Source of the DNA: Fulvia fulva
Taxonomy: Eukaryota; Ascomycota; Dothideomycetes; Mycosphaerellales; Mycosphaerellaceae
Length of the DNA stretch: 64,000 nt
Direction of reading: 5' to 3'
Assembly (NCBI RefSeq): GCF_020509005.1
Contig: NC_063014.1
Coordinates: 2,976,001 to 3,040,000 of the forward strand
Under the pieces are notes generated by a model. It ran no database searches, was not told where the DNA came from, and saw only the letters and a list, made by a program, of their open reading frames with translations. The translations under genes and the position numbers were made by a program. Below, piece by piece: positions 10,292 through 21,187 of this stretch (position 1 is the first letter of the stretch; each line of letters opens with the position of its first letter).

Positions 10292-10475
10292 TGTAAGGGC
10301 GCGCGTACCATAGGGTCCGAATGAGATAGTTGTTGTTCTACGAAGCTACGAAAGAGGAGCGCGAGGCGCGGCGAAGTTATAAAGTAAAGCCAAGCCGCGC
10401 TAACCCGATGCAGAAGGTCCGCGGTTCAGCCGGGCCGACGCAGCTACAGTGAGGGGTCGCGGGCTGCCCGTGACA
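10292..10475 (-). repeat. gypsy-1 copy 1, 5' LTR with promoter
   Basis: The upstream LTR of the element. On the minus strand, TTTATAA (10383-10377) is a likely TATA box. About 36 nt further on, near 10341, lies the proposed mRNA 5' end. That would make U3 about 134 nt and R-U5 about 50 nt. It joins copia-1 sequence at 10476 without a matching target duplication. Confidence 0.95.
10377..10383 (-). promoter_or_regulatory. TATA box in gypsy-1 5' LTR (copy 1)
   Basis: TTTATAA on the minus strand in GC-rich surroundings, 36 nt before the start of the motif complementary to the primer-binding site. The spacing suits an RNA polymerase II promoter. The transcript start is inferred, not seen. Confidence 0.6.
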
Positions 10476-13400
10476 CCCTATTTCTTATTATTTATAGCAT
10501 CCTTATAGGATTTTAGAATTAGGACCTCTTGCTTATATATAATGGCTTCTATAGTTGCTATAAAGGCCATTTCCTTAACTTCTTCTAGGAATTCGCTATC
10601 CTATAGTATTGAACTGTCCACTAATTGTATAGCTATAAAGAAAGCTTAGTAAAAAGTAGTAAGGTTCTCTAAGAGGTCTATTGCTTCTCCTACTTTAGTA
10701 GTTAGTTCAGGCTTAGGGACTATAGATTTTAGGGCTTTCTATTTCATGTTATAGCCCTTAACATCATAGTCAGCCTTTCTCTTTCTAAGGGATAATTTAG
10801 GGACCGTTACTTATAACCTAGTAACGTCTATTTTCTAGGGATCTAGGGAGCTTCTCTTAATTAGCCAATCGATTTTCTGAAATTCGCCTACGTTCTCCGG
10901 AGGTTAGGGAAGTTATATAAACAGCTTTCTCGGCTGAGCGACTTTAGGGCTCTTAATTAGCTAATCTATTCCGGGGGTGCTCTAATAGACGCCTAAATAG
11001 TAGGTAGATTGTCCTAAAGATACGTTCTTCCTCGGCCTTCCTAAGGGCTTCCTAGCTAGTACGCTACTTAGTAGATTTAATGTTAGAACATTAAGACCTA
11101 TATCACCTCTAGGCTAGTCCTTAAGGAAGTCTATATATATATGTTGTTTAATAGCTCTTATGTCTAGTTCCTAAAAGAGCTAGGCTTTAGCTATGTTTTT
11201 AATATAGTTACATAATAAACACTGCTTCTTTACCCCTATTTATTAGCTTGTTACTTCTTGCCTATTGAGGTTAGGATCTTATGTCTATATAGATAATAGC
11301 TTTGTATCCCTAAACTTTCAAATAGTTAATAGTCGGTTTGATACTATCAAAAGCCTTATCTAGTAAAACCTTGAACCTATCGTAATCTAGGCCATTTAGT
11401 AGTTTGTTCCTTATATAAGTTTAGGCCTCTAGTGCTTTAGGCCAAAATTCAACCGGCATTTTAGCCTCTTTAAGCATTGCCCTTATAGAGTCCTCTAAGG
11501 TTTGTATTGACCTCTTAACTAGTCCATTTTGTAGAGAGTTGTATGCCTTAGTCGGCTCGAGCCTAATCCCTAAATCCTTCTCCTACTGCTTTACTAATAT
11601 AATAAGTTCTTTTGTATTGTCAAGTCTTACTACTTTTAGCTACGCTAATAATTTCCTCTCTACTTTGATCTTCTAGTTCTAGAGAGCAACTGGAGCATCT
11701 TCTCTTTTCCTAAGAGGAAAGGTCTACTTCTTCCTAGAGAAGTTGTTAATAATCTTAAGCTAGTATTTAAATCCTAGTCTTAAGATTAGTAGTAGGCTAT
11801 ATGTTAATAGATATAAGAGCAAGTCTTTCAGGTCTTCTCTCTATAACTTTACCTTTGTACTTCTTCATCTTTGCTATTGAACATACTCTATACTAGTGAA
11901 AGCGATCCTTAGGGATAGGAATGAATTCTTTTAAGTCTGTTACCTTATAAAGATTCTAGAGCAAATTCTTCCTAAAGTGTACAAATCTTCTATACTTAAG
12001 CTCCTACTACTTCAGGTCGGTCTCTGATTAAGTAGTCATAAAGGCATTCTCTATTAGTGGTGTATATAATGAGTAATATGCCCGTTCTTATAGGAGAGGA
12101 GAAATCTTATCAATGAATAGGGCCCCCCTAAGGAGCTTTGTCTAGACAATAGTCTTACTAGAGGGGGAAACAAGAGAAAATGATAGAGGTTGCACACCAA
12201 ACTACTTACTAAACTGGTTCTATAAAACTAGGTTTACTCCTAGCTTAGGTATAAGCAGGACATCTTCTAAAACAACTTTTCTACTAGCTCTCCTACTCAT
12301 CTCTACATTCCTAATATAAGTGGCTAATAAAAACCTACCTCCTACTTTAATCTATTTCTTCCTTGTTAAGAGAGTCATAGATCTAAAGAGGTAGCTTTAG
12401 TCAGTTATATAGGATGAAGTATAGGAGTTAAGTAACTACTCTAACGAGGGGAACTTACCTTAGACTTCTGTAGTTAAGTAAGCCACTTTATCATACTCAT
12501 TATCATTAGACATTGTCTCTAGGGATGAGCTGTATAAGTCACGTGACCCTTAGGCGGAAAAACCTTTTCTAGTCTTCTTTGCTTTAGAGGTATAAGACTA
12601 GGCCTAGTTCTTCTAGAGTGACAGCATGTTAGAGCTGAGTTTCTTTACTATTTTCTTAAGTTCTTCTATAGAGGACTTCTCTCTTAGTGTCCTCCTTAAA
12701 GTAGGTGGTAGAGTTCTCTTCTTCTTGATATATATTATATTCTAGGAAGATAGTGGTTAGGAATGAGATCTAAGGACCTTTCTTGCCTTAGGTAGACTAG
12801 GGCAGTCCTTAATCAGATGATCCTTCTTATAGAGAAGGTAGGAGAGTAGTCTTGCTAGACCTAAGGGCTTGACCTAGGTAGCTACTATACTATACTTAGC
12901 CTTAGAGGGATCTAACCTAGCTTCTTAAGCTTTAAGGATCTTTAAGGTCCTTTTATAATCTATCTTTAGCTGAGCTATAATAGTATCCCTAGCTATATAG
13001 TAGTTAGGTAGTAGTGAGCTTAAGAGCTAGGTTATCCTTATATTAGCTTTCCTGTAATGCTAACCCTCTAGGTCAATATTAGTAATCCTTTTTCTAAGAG
13101 AAACTAGGTGTGTCTATACAGATCTAATAGTAAACTCTTTACTTATCTTAAAGGTCACAAATTGCTTTATAAGCTTATGTACATAGGTTAGTAGCACCTG
13201 GCTATACTTGTTCTAGAGATACACCCACTTCTTAGTAGCTCTTCTAGATTTATATAAGCCCTTAAGCTCAAATTCATCTTCTTCTATAATCCTACTAAGG
13301 ATACTAAAGTTGTATACTATATTGTGTCTTATCTATATTAGCGTATTAAGGATCTCTTTAGTTGTAGCCTCTTCTTAGAGTTTTAGCGTCTTGCCCTTAA

Positions 13401-13977
13401 TGTCGTCAAAAGACACTTCTATTAGGTCATCAATTGTAAAGAATGCTAATTAGCTCTCTATCTTATATCTCTAAAGGTTAAACTATCTCTTCTAATTGTC
13501 CCTCCTAAGAATTGGGATTTTGCCTCCCTTCTCCTCTATCTTCTCTTAGTATAAATCTATAATAAATTAGATATAATGAAACAAGGTGTGTATGTTCCAA
13601 AGTAGTAGCTTAGATCCTACTAAGGCTTCTAGTATAGAATAGGAAAGTTCGTAGGTATAGATTAAAGTAAAGAAGGAGCGGTATAAGGTTTCGGGGCTAG
13701 GACATAGGTCTGTCTCTCCTAGCAGAGCTTTAAATAACTTACTTAAAGTCCTTCTTAATAGTATCTCGATATAGTTCTACCTATAGAGTATCTTTAAGGT
13801 ATTAGCTTTAAGTAAGCCGTATAGAGTCCTTGTCTAGGTTACCTATTACTTAGTATCGAACTAAGCTCCTTAATAGGATAGACGGGGTAGACTTCTAATT
13901 CCCAGATGTTTTCTACTACGATAGTAAGGGATATAAGTAACCTATACTGATATAGGTTGCTCTTATTCCTATATAAA

Positions 13978-13992
13978 CCCGGGCTTAAAACC
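13978..13992 (-). other. copia-1 primer-binding site relic
   Basis: Right after the 5' LTR the minus strand reads GGTTTTAAGCCCGGG. It differs at two positions from the copia-2 site GGTTATGAGCCCGGG, which matches the anticodon stem-loop of initiator tRNA-Met. It is therefore probably a mutated half-tRNA primer site. Confidence 0.6.
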
Positions 13993-14227
13993 TGTTAAAT
14001 AGGTACGGGTAGATAGTAGGGGAGTAGAGTAAGAGATCAATCTTTAACTAACTAATAGCACGAGTATATAGCAATATATTAGGAACTAATATATTGATTA
14101 TGTTAGATGTCTATCTAAGCTAAAGGGGAGAGAAGGTATCTCCCTATAAGCTAAGTTATTATAGATGCCTTAGGCTACTAGATTACTTCCTAATTATTAA
14201 CTCCCTTTAAGATGCTATATCTTAACA
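13993..14227 (-). repeat. copia-1 LTR (5' LTR of copy A', 235 bp)
   Basis: Read on the minus strand it starts TGTTAAGATATAGC and ends TATTTAACA. The same 235-bp LTR occurs at 20953-21187, 33476-33710 and 49684-49918. Most differences among copies are C/T or G/A transitions, as expected from RIP. Confidence 0.93.
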
Positions 14228-17200
14228 GTTCTTACTAATATTCGCTATAAAAGGACTTACGCTAGTCGTTTCGGAGACGTAGTTGTTTATAGTAAACTCT
14301 ATAAGTAGGAGCTAATCTAGCTAGTTATCCTAAGCGTAACTAGTAAACGTACGAAGGTACTGTTCTATTATCTTGTTAGTATTCTCGCTTTAACTATTAG
14401 TCTTAGGGTGATAGCCGGTTAAGATCTTGCGCTTGATTTATAGTAACTCGTAGAGGCCTCCCTAGAAGGCTAATACCTATTAAGGACTACGATCCGACGT
14501 AATTGTCTTTAGTAGACTATGTCGGGGGAAGATATACTTTACGTAGATATATATAATATACTCCGCTATTATTTCTAATACTAGAATATAATACCGCTCC
14601 TTACCTAAACGGTCTATAACTATAAGTACGGTCTTATAGTACTGACTATCTACCGTATACTTGGCCCTTAGTAGTTCGATAACGAAGTCTAAGGCAACGT
14701 CGTCCTACGTGTCGAATAGGACTAGTAATAGAGTAAGTAGTCTTTATTAAGGTTCGTTAATACTACGGCTATTACGGTATATACGGTATACTCGTACGAA
14801 AGATCTAATAAACCGTATTATTCGTAGCTATATATAGTAACGTAATACTGACCGGCTCGTAGTTATCTTACCGGGGTGTTATATAGTAGGTATATCGTAG
14901 AAGGCCTTAACAAAACGTATACGTATAGTGTTTCCCTTATCTTTGGTAGGTAGGATAAAGAGACTATAACCGCTATATCTATTCTTAATATAGATCATCC
15001 TATCGACTAGTATCGCGTACTTATCGTCAATCTTGTTCTTTCGTAGTAGTTTAATAGGTTCGCCTACTACTAACTAGGTCGTAGCTTCGATTATATTGTC
15101 CTGTTCGTATAGCTTACTAATGTCGGCTAATAGCGCTTCGTCTATTACTACTCCTTCGACTTTGGATACGCTTAGCCGTAGGATTTAGCTAGCGCTAATA
15201 GATAAGAAGTGTTCTAGTTTAAGTAGTATACGATCCTACTATACGTACCGCGGATCTGATTTGTTATATAGAATCGCGTCCTATAAACGTCTAGTAAGGC
15301 TGTCTAGTTTAGCTCCTTAAATACCTAGACGATATATAATCTTAAAGAAGAATTATAAGAGGAACTCGGCCTATCTTACTTGTCGTCTATTTAGTTACTT
15401 AGAAGTTGTAAAGTATTCGAGGTTCTTATAGTCGCTATATACTAGTACTAGGTAGCCGCTTAGATTAGTAAAGTTCTTAAAGTCTAGTTCGTCGATATCG
15501 CTAGCTATAAGTTCGGGCTTCTACTCTTTAAATGCTTTAACGATAGTAAGTAGTTCCTTATTATAAATGTCGTAATTATACTCCTACGGGCTTATCTTCT
15601 TAGACAGGCATACAATTAGCCTTAGGATATTGTCCTTATCGTATTACGACAGAACCGTAGCCGTAATAAAGTTACTCGTATCCGTTTTAAGTACTATTCT
15701 ACGTCCTAGGACAAACATCGCTAATATAGTGCCTTTAGTATCAGTAAAAGCTTACTTTAGTCCGTCGAATGCCTTCTAACATTCCTCTATCTATTACTAA
15801 GGGCAGTCCTTCTTAGTTAGCTTTACTATAGGTAATACTATCTTGCTATAGTCCTTAATAAAGCGCCGATAGAACCCGGAGAACCTACTAAACGTAAGGA
15901 CATCTTTTACGTTTACTAGTATTCCCTATTCTCTTATAGCTTATACCTTAGCTAGGTCTATTAAGACTCCGTCCTTACCGATAATAAGGCCAAGGTATTT
16001 AGTAGATTAGGTATAAAACTTATATTTAGTGATGTCGAGTTATAGGCCGGCTTCACTATATTTACGAAGTACCTTCTTAATATACTCTATATACTCCTTA
16101 AGAGTATCGCTAAAGATAAGTATATTATCTAGGTATACCGACGTAAAGTCGTTAAGGAACTCTCGTAGTATGTCGTTAATATAAGACTAGAAAGTACTAG
16201 GGGCATTATTTAACCCGAAAAGTATTACTAGGTATTCAAACTGTCTATATCGTGTTATATATACGGTTAGCCATTCGGAGCCCTCTACTATTCTAATACA
16301 ATTGAAAGCGGCAATAACATCTAGCTTAGTAAAGTACTTCTTACTAGTAATACGATTAAGTATGTCTTATATCAAGGGTATAGGATACCTAGACTTGATC
16401 GTACGTTCGTTGACTTGTCTATAGTTAATATAGACTCTTAATCTACCTCCTAGTTTCTTAATAATAAGCACGGGTAATAAAGCATCTACTCTACCTTCGT
16501 ATCTACGAATGCCCTTCTAGGCCAACTACTCTTAGACCTAGTACGCGATGACTTCGTCCTCCTAGTTTAATATCCGGTAGGGCCTACTAAAAGGCGGTAT
16601 AGTTCCTAGCTTTAGCTTAATCTCGTAGTTAATACTAGGCCTATATAGTAGAAGCTCCTTCGTATCTTATTTAGAGAAGTAATATACGAATTCGTAATAT
16701 ATAGGGAGAAGGTGGTCCTTTAGATCGATAGTCTCCTCCTTCTTATATATAAATTTGTCTATATCGGCTTATATATATATCTTATAGGTAGAGAGAGTCG
16801 GACTAACGCGTTACGCTACTAGTACGAACGCCGCTATACGTACATTAAGTCGCTCAATAGTCTTGTTATTAAAAAGCATCCTATAGCCGGTATTAGGTAA
16901 GTATATCGCTACATTACGTATATTACGGGCGCTTATAGCGTAGGTAGTAAGTAGGTCTATAGTACGTATATCGCTAGGTTACTATAGCTCGTTCTTATTA
17001 AAGATAAACATTATATATACCTCTACTCCTTTCCGCCTTACTATCTTCTTAATTGCCTCCGCGCTAACTTCCTAGATATCGACATCCGGTAGTATCGGCG
17101 TAGCTAGTTTCTTTTCGAATAGTAGTTTAGCGGTTCGCGGGCGTTCCTTTATAATTGTGTTAGAGGTTATAGTCTAGACAAAATCTCTATCGTCGTCTTC

Positions 17201-17850
17201 TTCGACAGTAGCTTAATACGCTAGTCGGGTCTTTAGGGTAGGTTCGAAGGTCTACTTAGTAATTACCGGTTCCTACTTATTGTTAATACTCTATACCTAG
17301 ACTCGCTCGCTATCCTATAGGTAATACTCCTTATAGTACTCCGAGTCGAGGGTTATAGTGCCTAACGTAAAGTAGATACCTAGCTAGTGTTTATTATACT
17401 AGGGCCTACCTAGTACGATGTTATACTCTAGATATATGACCTAGAAGGCTCTAGTCTCCTTATAACTATTGCCGAGTGTAAGTTCTAGGCTAATACGGTA
17501 TTCTATTATTTCCGCGGCTATCGAGCCGTTTGCTAACCTAAGGGCTAGTAGGTTATTAAGCTTAATTAAGGGCAGATTATATTTTTGCGTATAGGAGAAG
17601 TCGACATACTTAGAATTAGCAACGTTATTAAGGAAAGAAAATGCATTTTGCCTATTCGCTATCCCTAGTATTACGAGGTATAAGCCGATAATAGGGTTAT
17701 GTTCTATCTCTACTATTCTAAGAATATATAATAATAGCTTAAGCCCTTCGGGTGGCTTTACTAGTAGTGCCTCTTCGTTATATCTTATATTCTCCTTTTT
17801 ATATCTACTAGTTGTTACGCTTAAGTAGTAGACTAGGCATTTTCCGCTAG
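14228..17850 (-). pseudogene. gypsy relic E, pol (integrase core to protease), RIP-saturated
   Basis: Degenerate minus-strand Ty3/gypsy pol. Reading from high to low coordinates: protease (about 17640-17350), RT (about 16460-15900), RNase H (about 15750-15350), then integrase with the zinc finger and catalytic core down to 14228. There copia-1 copy A' cuts it off before the integrase C-terminus. Stops are mostly TAG and TAA at former Gln and Trp codons. It is related to gypsy-1 in domain order but differs enough to be a separate family. Confidence 0.85.
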
Positions 17851-20052
17851 TAGTATAACGGTAGTACCGCTAGCGTTAGTACCTAGACGTACTAGTATCT
17901 CGTACTCGAATAGCTCGTAAGTACGCTACTATAGGCGGTGACCGGGCTTACGACACTTCTTATAGAGGCTCTTACGTATATAGCGAGTGTTCTTAGCTTC
18001 GCCTATAGTCTTACTAAGGCTACTCTTAAATAGTTTAGGTCGGGTAGACTAAGTCTCACGGGTCGGCTTATTAGAGCCTAAACCTACTAGCTTGTCGTCC
18101 TTATTGTCCTTATTGCCGTCCTTCTTATCGTTCTTTAGCTTCTCGGAGCGTAGGTAGAGAGCGTTAAGGATTCTAAAGTCCTTATCTACCTAATAGAGAT
18201 TGTCGATCATTTCTTATAACGATTCGGGACGGAAGTTAAGATACTTATTAAGATAGCGGACAGTTAGCTTACGTTATAGGTTATCTATCGTATCTTTACC
18301 CTTAAGGCCTAGGATATTAGTATTCTAGCGCTACTTAGGAAAGAAGGTCTAGAAGCTGTCCTTATTATCTATCTTGAGGTTACTTAGGCGATAACGAGCC
18401 CTACTAATTAGGTTACGGTCTCCGTATCGCTTAGCGAGTTCCTTAATAAGGTCGTTAATACCCTTATACGTCTTCTTACTACTAGTTAGGCTGCCCGAGA
18501 TAGTAGGGATCTTTAGTCTAACTAGTTCCTAAGTATTACCTAGTAAGGCTAGTAAGTCGTATACGAACTTAAGTACTACCTTCTTATCGCGAAAGACCGT
18601 ATAGTCGATAATAGTCTCTAACTCGGAGAAGAACTTCTCGAGGGAGGGTCTAGATAGCTTACTATCGATAGTACCGACAAACTTCTCTAGCTTATCTATA
18701 CTACGCTAAGTCTTAAAGGGCTGGCTAAGATCTAGATCGTACTTAACTAGAGACTCGAAGTCGTAGACTAGCTTCTTCTTCTTAGAAGAGCGGCGATAAG
18801 CACGAGTATCGCTATCCGACTCCGAGTCCTTCTCTAACTCCTTAGATAATAGATCGGAGTCGTCACTATTATCCTTACGTATAGACTTCTTAGCCTTCTT
18901 TCTAGTAGTACGGCGAGCTGCCTTGTCCTCCTCGTCCTTGTTACTAGCTCTATTATTATCCTTATTATTATCCTTAGATAGGGTTCGGCCGTTCTATAGG
19001 GCACGACGCTATAATATAGCGCGAGATAGTAAGGATCGTACTCGAGAGCGGCCTCGGCGGTCTTCGAGTTACTCCTTAAGATCATCTACCTAAGTCTACT
19101 ACGACTTATTAAGATACTTAATGTCGTTCTAGTAGGTTAGAGCTTCTATCTTATACGTATCGAGATCGAATTCGAGGGTCTTAATCTTCGAGTCATTATT
19201 AGATAACTACTAAAGTGCCTCCTTAGCTTACTTCTTTAGGGTGTCGTTCTTCGCGGTAAGTGTACTAATCTCTACGGACATTACTACATTCGATAATACC
19301 TTAGGTCGGGCCTTAAGGTTATCGAGTTCCTTAACTAGGGTGTCGTATTTATTACGTATCTATTAGTCGTAACTCTTCTATCTCCTAAGCTCTTACCCTA
19401 CTTTACCTAACTACTCGTAGAGGATAGTCGCTATCTATGTTACGTTCCTATACTCTTACTCGGCGCGTCGTAGGATAAAGTAGATAGCCGCGGTAGTCTC
19501 GGGCTCTACTAGGAGCTTAACGAGCTAGTCGATATCGAGTTAAAGGAGGTCGTTCGCGGGAATTCGGAGGGTTTTCGCGACTTATTATCTATCCTCGCCC
19601 TTACCTTCCTCGGTCGCGCCGTCGTCGTCGTAGTCGACTACCGCTATAGTAACGCCGTTCTCGTCTTAGATCTCGTCGTCGTTTAGAAGGTCGTATAAGT
19701 TAAACTTACTAAGTAGATTAGTGACTAGGCGCTATAAGTTCTCGAGTTTCTATTATATAGCGTCGTTAGTAGTCTACTACTACTCTTACGTTTGTCCTTA
19801 AGTCTATATATTAAATATAGACTCGCGCTATACTACTAGCCGTATAGCTAGTAGCGAGCCTCGCTATCCTTAGGGTCGTACTATATTAGGTACTACTTAG
19901 CCTATAGTAGTCTCTTATACCGAGTCGCGCGGTTTTTATCGTACGCCGTAATCTCTTATTACGGTTATTATTAATAATCTACGCTCTTATAGATCCCGTC
20001 GTAGCTCTTCTACGGATATAGAGACCTAGCTAAGTATAACGGTTTATAGTCG
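17851..20052 (-). pseudogene. gypsy relic E, gag
   Basis: Upstream of the E pol on the same strand. A zinc-knuckle relic with a K-C-R-K-P-G-H core lies near 17925-17970. The longest open piece, 83 codons at 18834-19085, is part of this degraded gag and not a gene. Acidic and coiled-coil-like patches are visible further upstream. The start codon can no longer be identified. Confidence 0.7.
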
Positions 20053-20171
20053 TGTTAATATAAAGTAGCTAGGTACGTAGAAAAGAGGAGCGCTAGGTAC
20101 GCCGAGGCTATATATAAGCCGAGGTACTACGCTAGTACGCGCGGTCACGTGACCTACGTACTAGCTAGACA
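20053..20171 (-). repeat. Probable 5' LTR of gypsy relic E
   Basis: Starts TGTTAATAT and ends CTAGACA. Its middle resembles the gypsy-1 LTR around the AGAGGAGCG block and the TATA region, and it has TATATATA near 20110. It contains the 12-bp palindrome GGTCACGTGACC (20143-20154). With only one copy seen, both ends are estimates. Confidence 0.6.
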
Positions 20172-20535
20172 TTTGCTAGGCCTAGGGCCGTAATAGTACC
20201 GACGACTACGTATACGGATAGACCGTAGCCTATAGCGACCCCGAGTATAGGAGGAATAGCGATAGGGGTACTAATAGAGTATAGGAGCCCGGAAGGGTCG
20301 ACTCGTCGTCTACTCGACGGCTAGCTCGTTCTCTACTCGACGGTCGACCTATCTCCTACTCAATAGGCAACCCGCCTCTACTAATAGTCGACCTATTGTC
20401 TACTCGATAGTCGGCTAGCTACTAATACTCGTTCCTAGGCACCGGGTAGATTAGTACTCCGGGGCGGCTAGCTACCTAGTACTTACCGCTTCTAGTACGA
20501 TAGATTGACCGATAAGTAATAGAGAGAACTTACTA
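20172..20535. other. Unassigned RIP-affected sequence with a minisatellite
   Basis: No coding similarity recognised on either strand. It is rich in CG and TA and poor in CA and TG, so it has been through RIP. It holds the 22-23 bp tandem repeat at 20309-20420, and could be the 5' part of the LINE-like fragment that follows. Confidence 0.4.
20309..20420. repeat. 22-23 bp minisatellite, five degenerate units
   Basis: Units start at 20309, 20332, 20355, 20377 and 20399 (spacing 23, 23, 22, 22). Each opens with a variant of TCTACTCGA followed by a variable tail. The differences between units are largely transitions. Confidence 0.75.
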
Positions 20536-20655
20536 ATACCTAAAGAGGGGTTTTCCCCGTACGCCGGTTTTCCCCTCTCTCTTTCTTAATAGCCCCCGGC
20601 CTCGTAGACCTTTTAGGAGCTAGATAGGTATTATAAATATATTTATTTATTTATA
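20536..20655 (+). mobile_element. 3' end of a Tad-like LINE (or LINE-tailed SINE), plus strand
   Basis: A hairpin with arms AGAGGGG (20544-20550) and CCCCTCT (20572-20578) is followed about 60 nt later by a TTTA-repeat tail (about 20632-20654). The same hairpin-then-tetranucleotide-tail layout ends LINE 1 and LINE 2 of this window on the opposite strand. No RT can be seen upstream, so it is a 5'-truncated copy or a SINE that borrowed the LINE tail. Confidence 0.5.
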
Positions 20656-20952
20656 CTAGGCTAGAAGAGGTTTTGCCTCTATAGTAGGTTAAAAGTCCTT
20701 ACTATACCTTAGTGGCTAGCTACTCTACTATTATTGTATTTACGTACTATCCGGGTACGGAGGTTCTAAAAGGCTAGGATATATAAGGCTTTGTCGATAT
20801 ATAGTCGATCTACGATAATTTCGTAATCTAATACGGCGATCTTCTATTATTATAGCTATACGTTAGCGATCCCTTACTAGAGATCGGACTTTAGTTTAAG
20901 TATACGTGTCGTTATAGACCGGCTATTATATACTTCTATATATAGTTCTTCT

Positions 20953-21187
20953 TGTTAAGATATAGCATCTTAAAGGGAGTTAATAATTAGGAAGTAATCT
21001 AGTAGCCTAAGGTATCTACGATAACTTAGCTTATAGGGAGATACCTTCTCTCCCCTTTAGCTTAGATAGACATCCAATACAATTAACACATTGGTTCCTA
21101 ATATATTGCTACATACTCGTACTATTAGTTAGTTAAAGATTGATCTCTTACTCTACTCCGCTACTATCTATCCGTACCTATTTAATA
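20953..21187 (+). repeat. copia-1 LTR (5' LTR of composite element A)
   Basis: A full 235-bp LTR starting TGTTAAGATATAGC. The last bases are TTTAATA, where other copies have TTTAACA. Compared with 33476-33710 I count roughly 17 differences, all transitions. No primer-binding site follows: gypsy gag sequence starts directly. Confidence 0.92.

Larger units (their letters stand above)
3254..10475 (-). mobile_element. Intact Ty3/gypsy chromovirus 'gypsy-1', copy 1 (7,222 bp)
   Basis: A complete LTR retrotransposon on the minus strand: 5' LTR (10292-10475), primer-binding site, gag, pol in the -1 frame, polypurine tract and 3' LTR (3254-3437). Domain order PR-RT-RNase H-integrase-chromodomain places it with the chromoviruses. 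The two LTRs look identical and both ORFs are open, and I see no RIP. The left flank ends in aatct but the right flank starts cccta, so there is no target-site duplication. That is unlike copy 2 and suggests recombination between two insertions rather than a simple insertion here. Confidence 0.96.
10476..14227 (-). mobile_element. copia-1 copy A' (5' LTR, gag, protease, integrase; 3' half missing)
   Basis: A Ty1/copia element on the minus strand. Its 5' LTR is at 13993-14227, followed by a primer-site relic, then gag, a zinc-knuckle relic (about 12800-12860), protease, integrase (about 11400-12000) and the first part of RT. It ends abruptly at 10476 against a gypsy-1 LTR. 10476 to about 12510 is the reverse complement of about 46030-48063, nearly identical (10476 pairs with 48063). 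Numerous TAG stops disable it. It interrupts gypsy relic E in the integrase region. Confidence 0.88.

Noticed and set aside
20309..20420. CRISPR-like array
   Set aside because: Units are contiguous and degenerate with no conserved-repeat/unique-spacer pattern, and the setting is a fungal genome.
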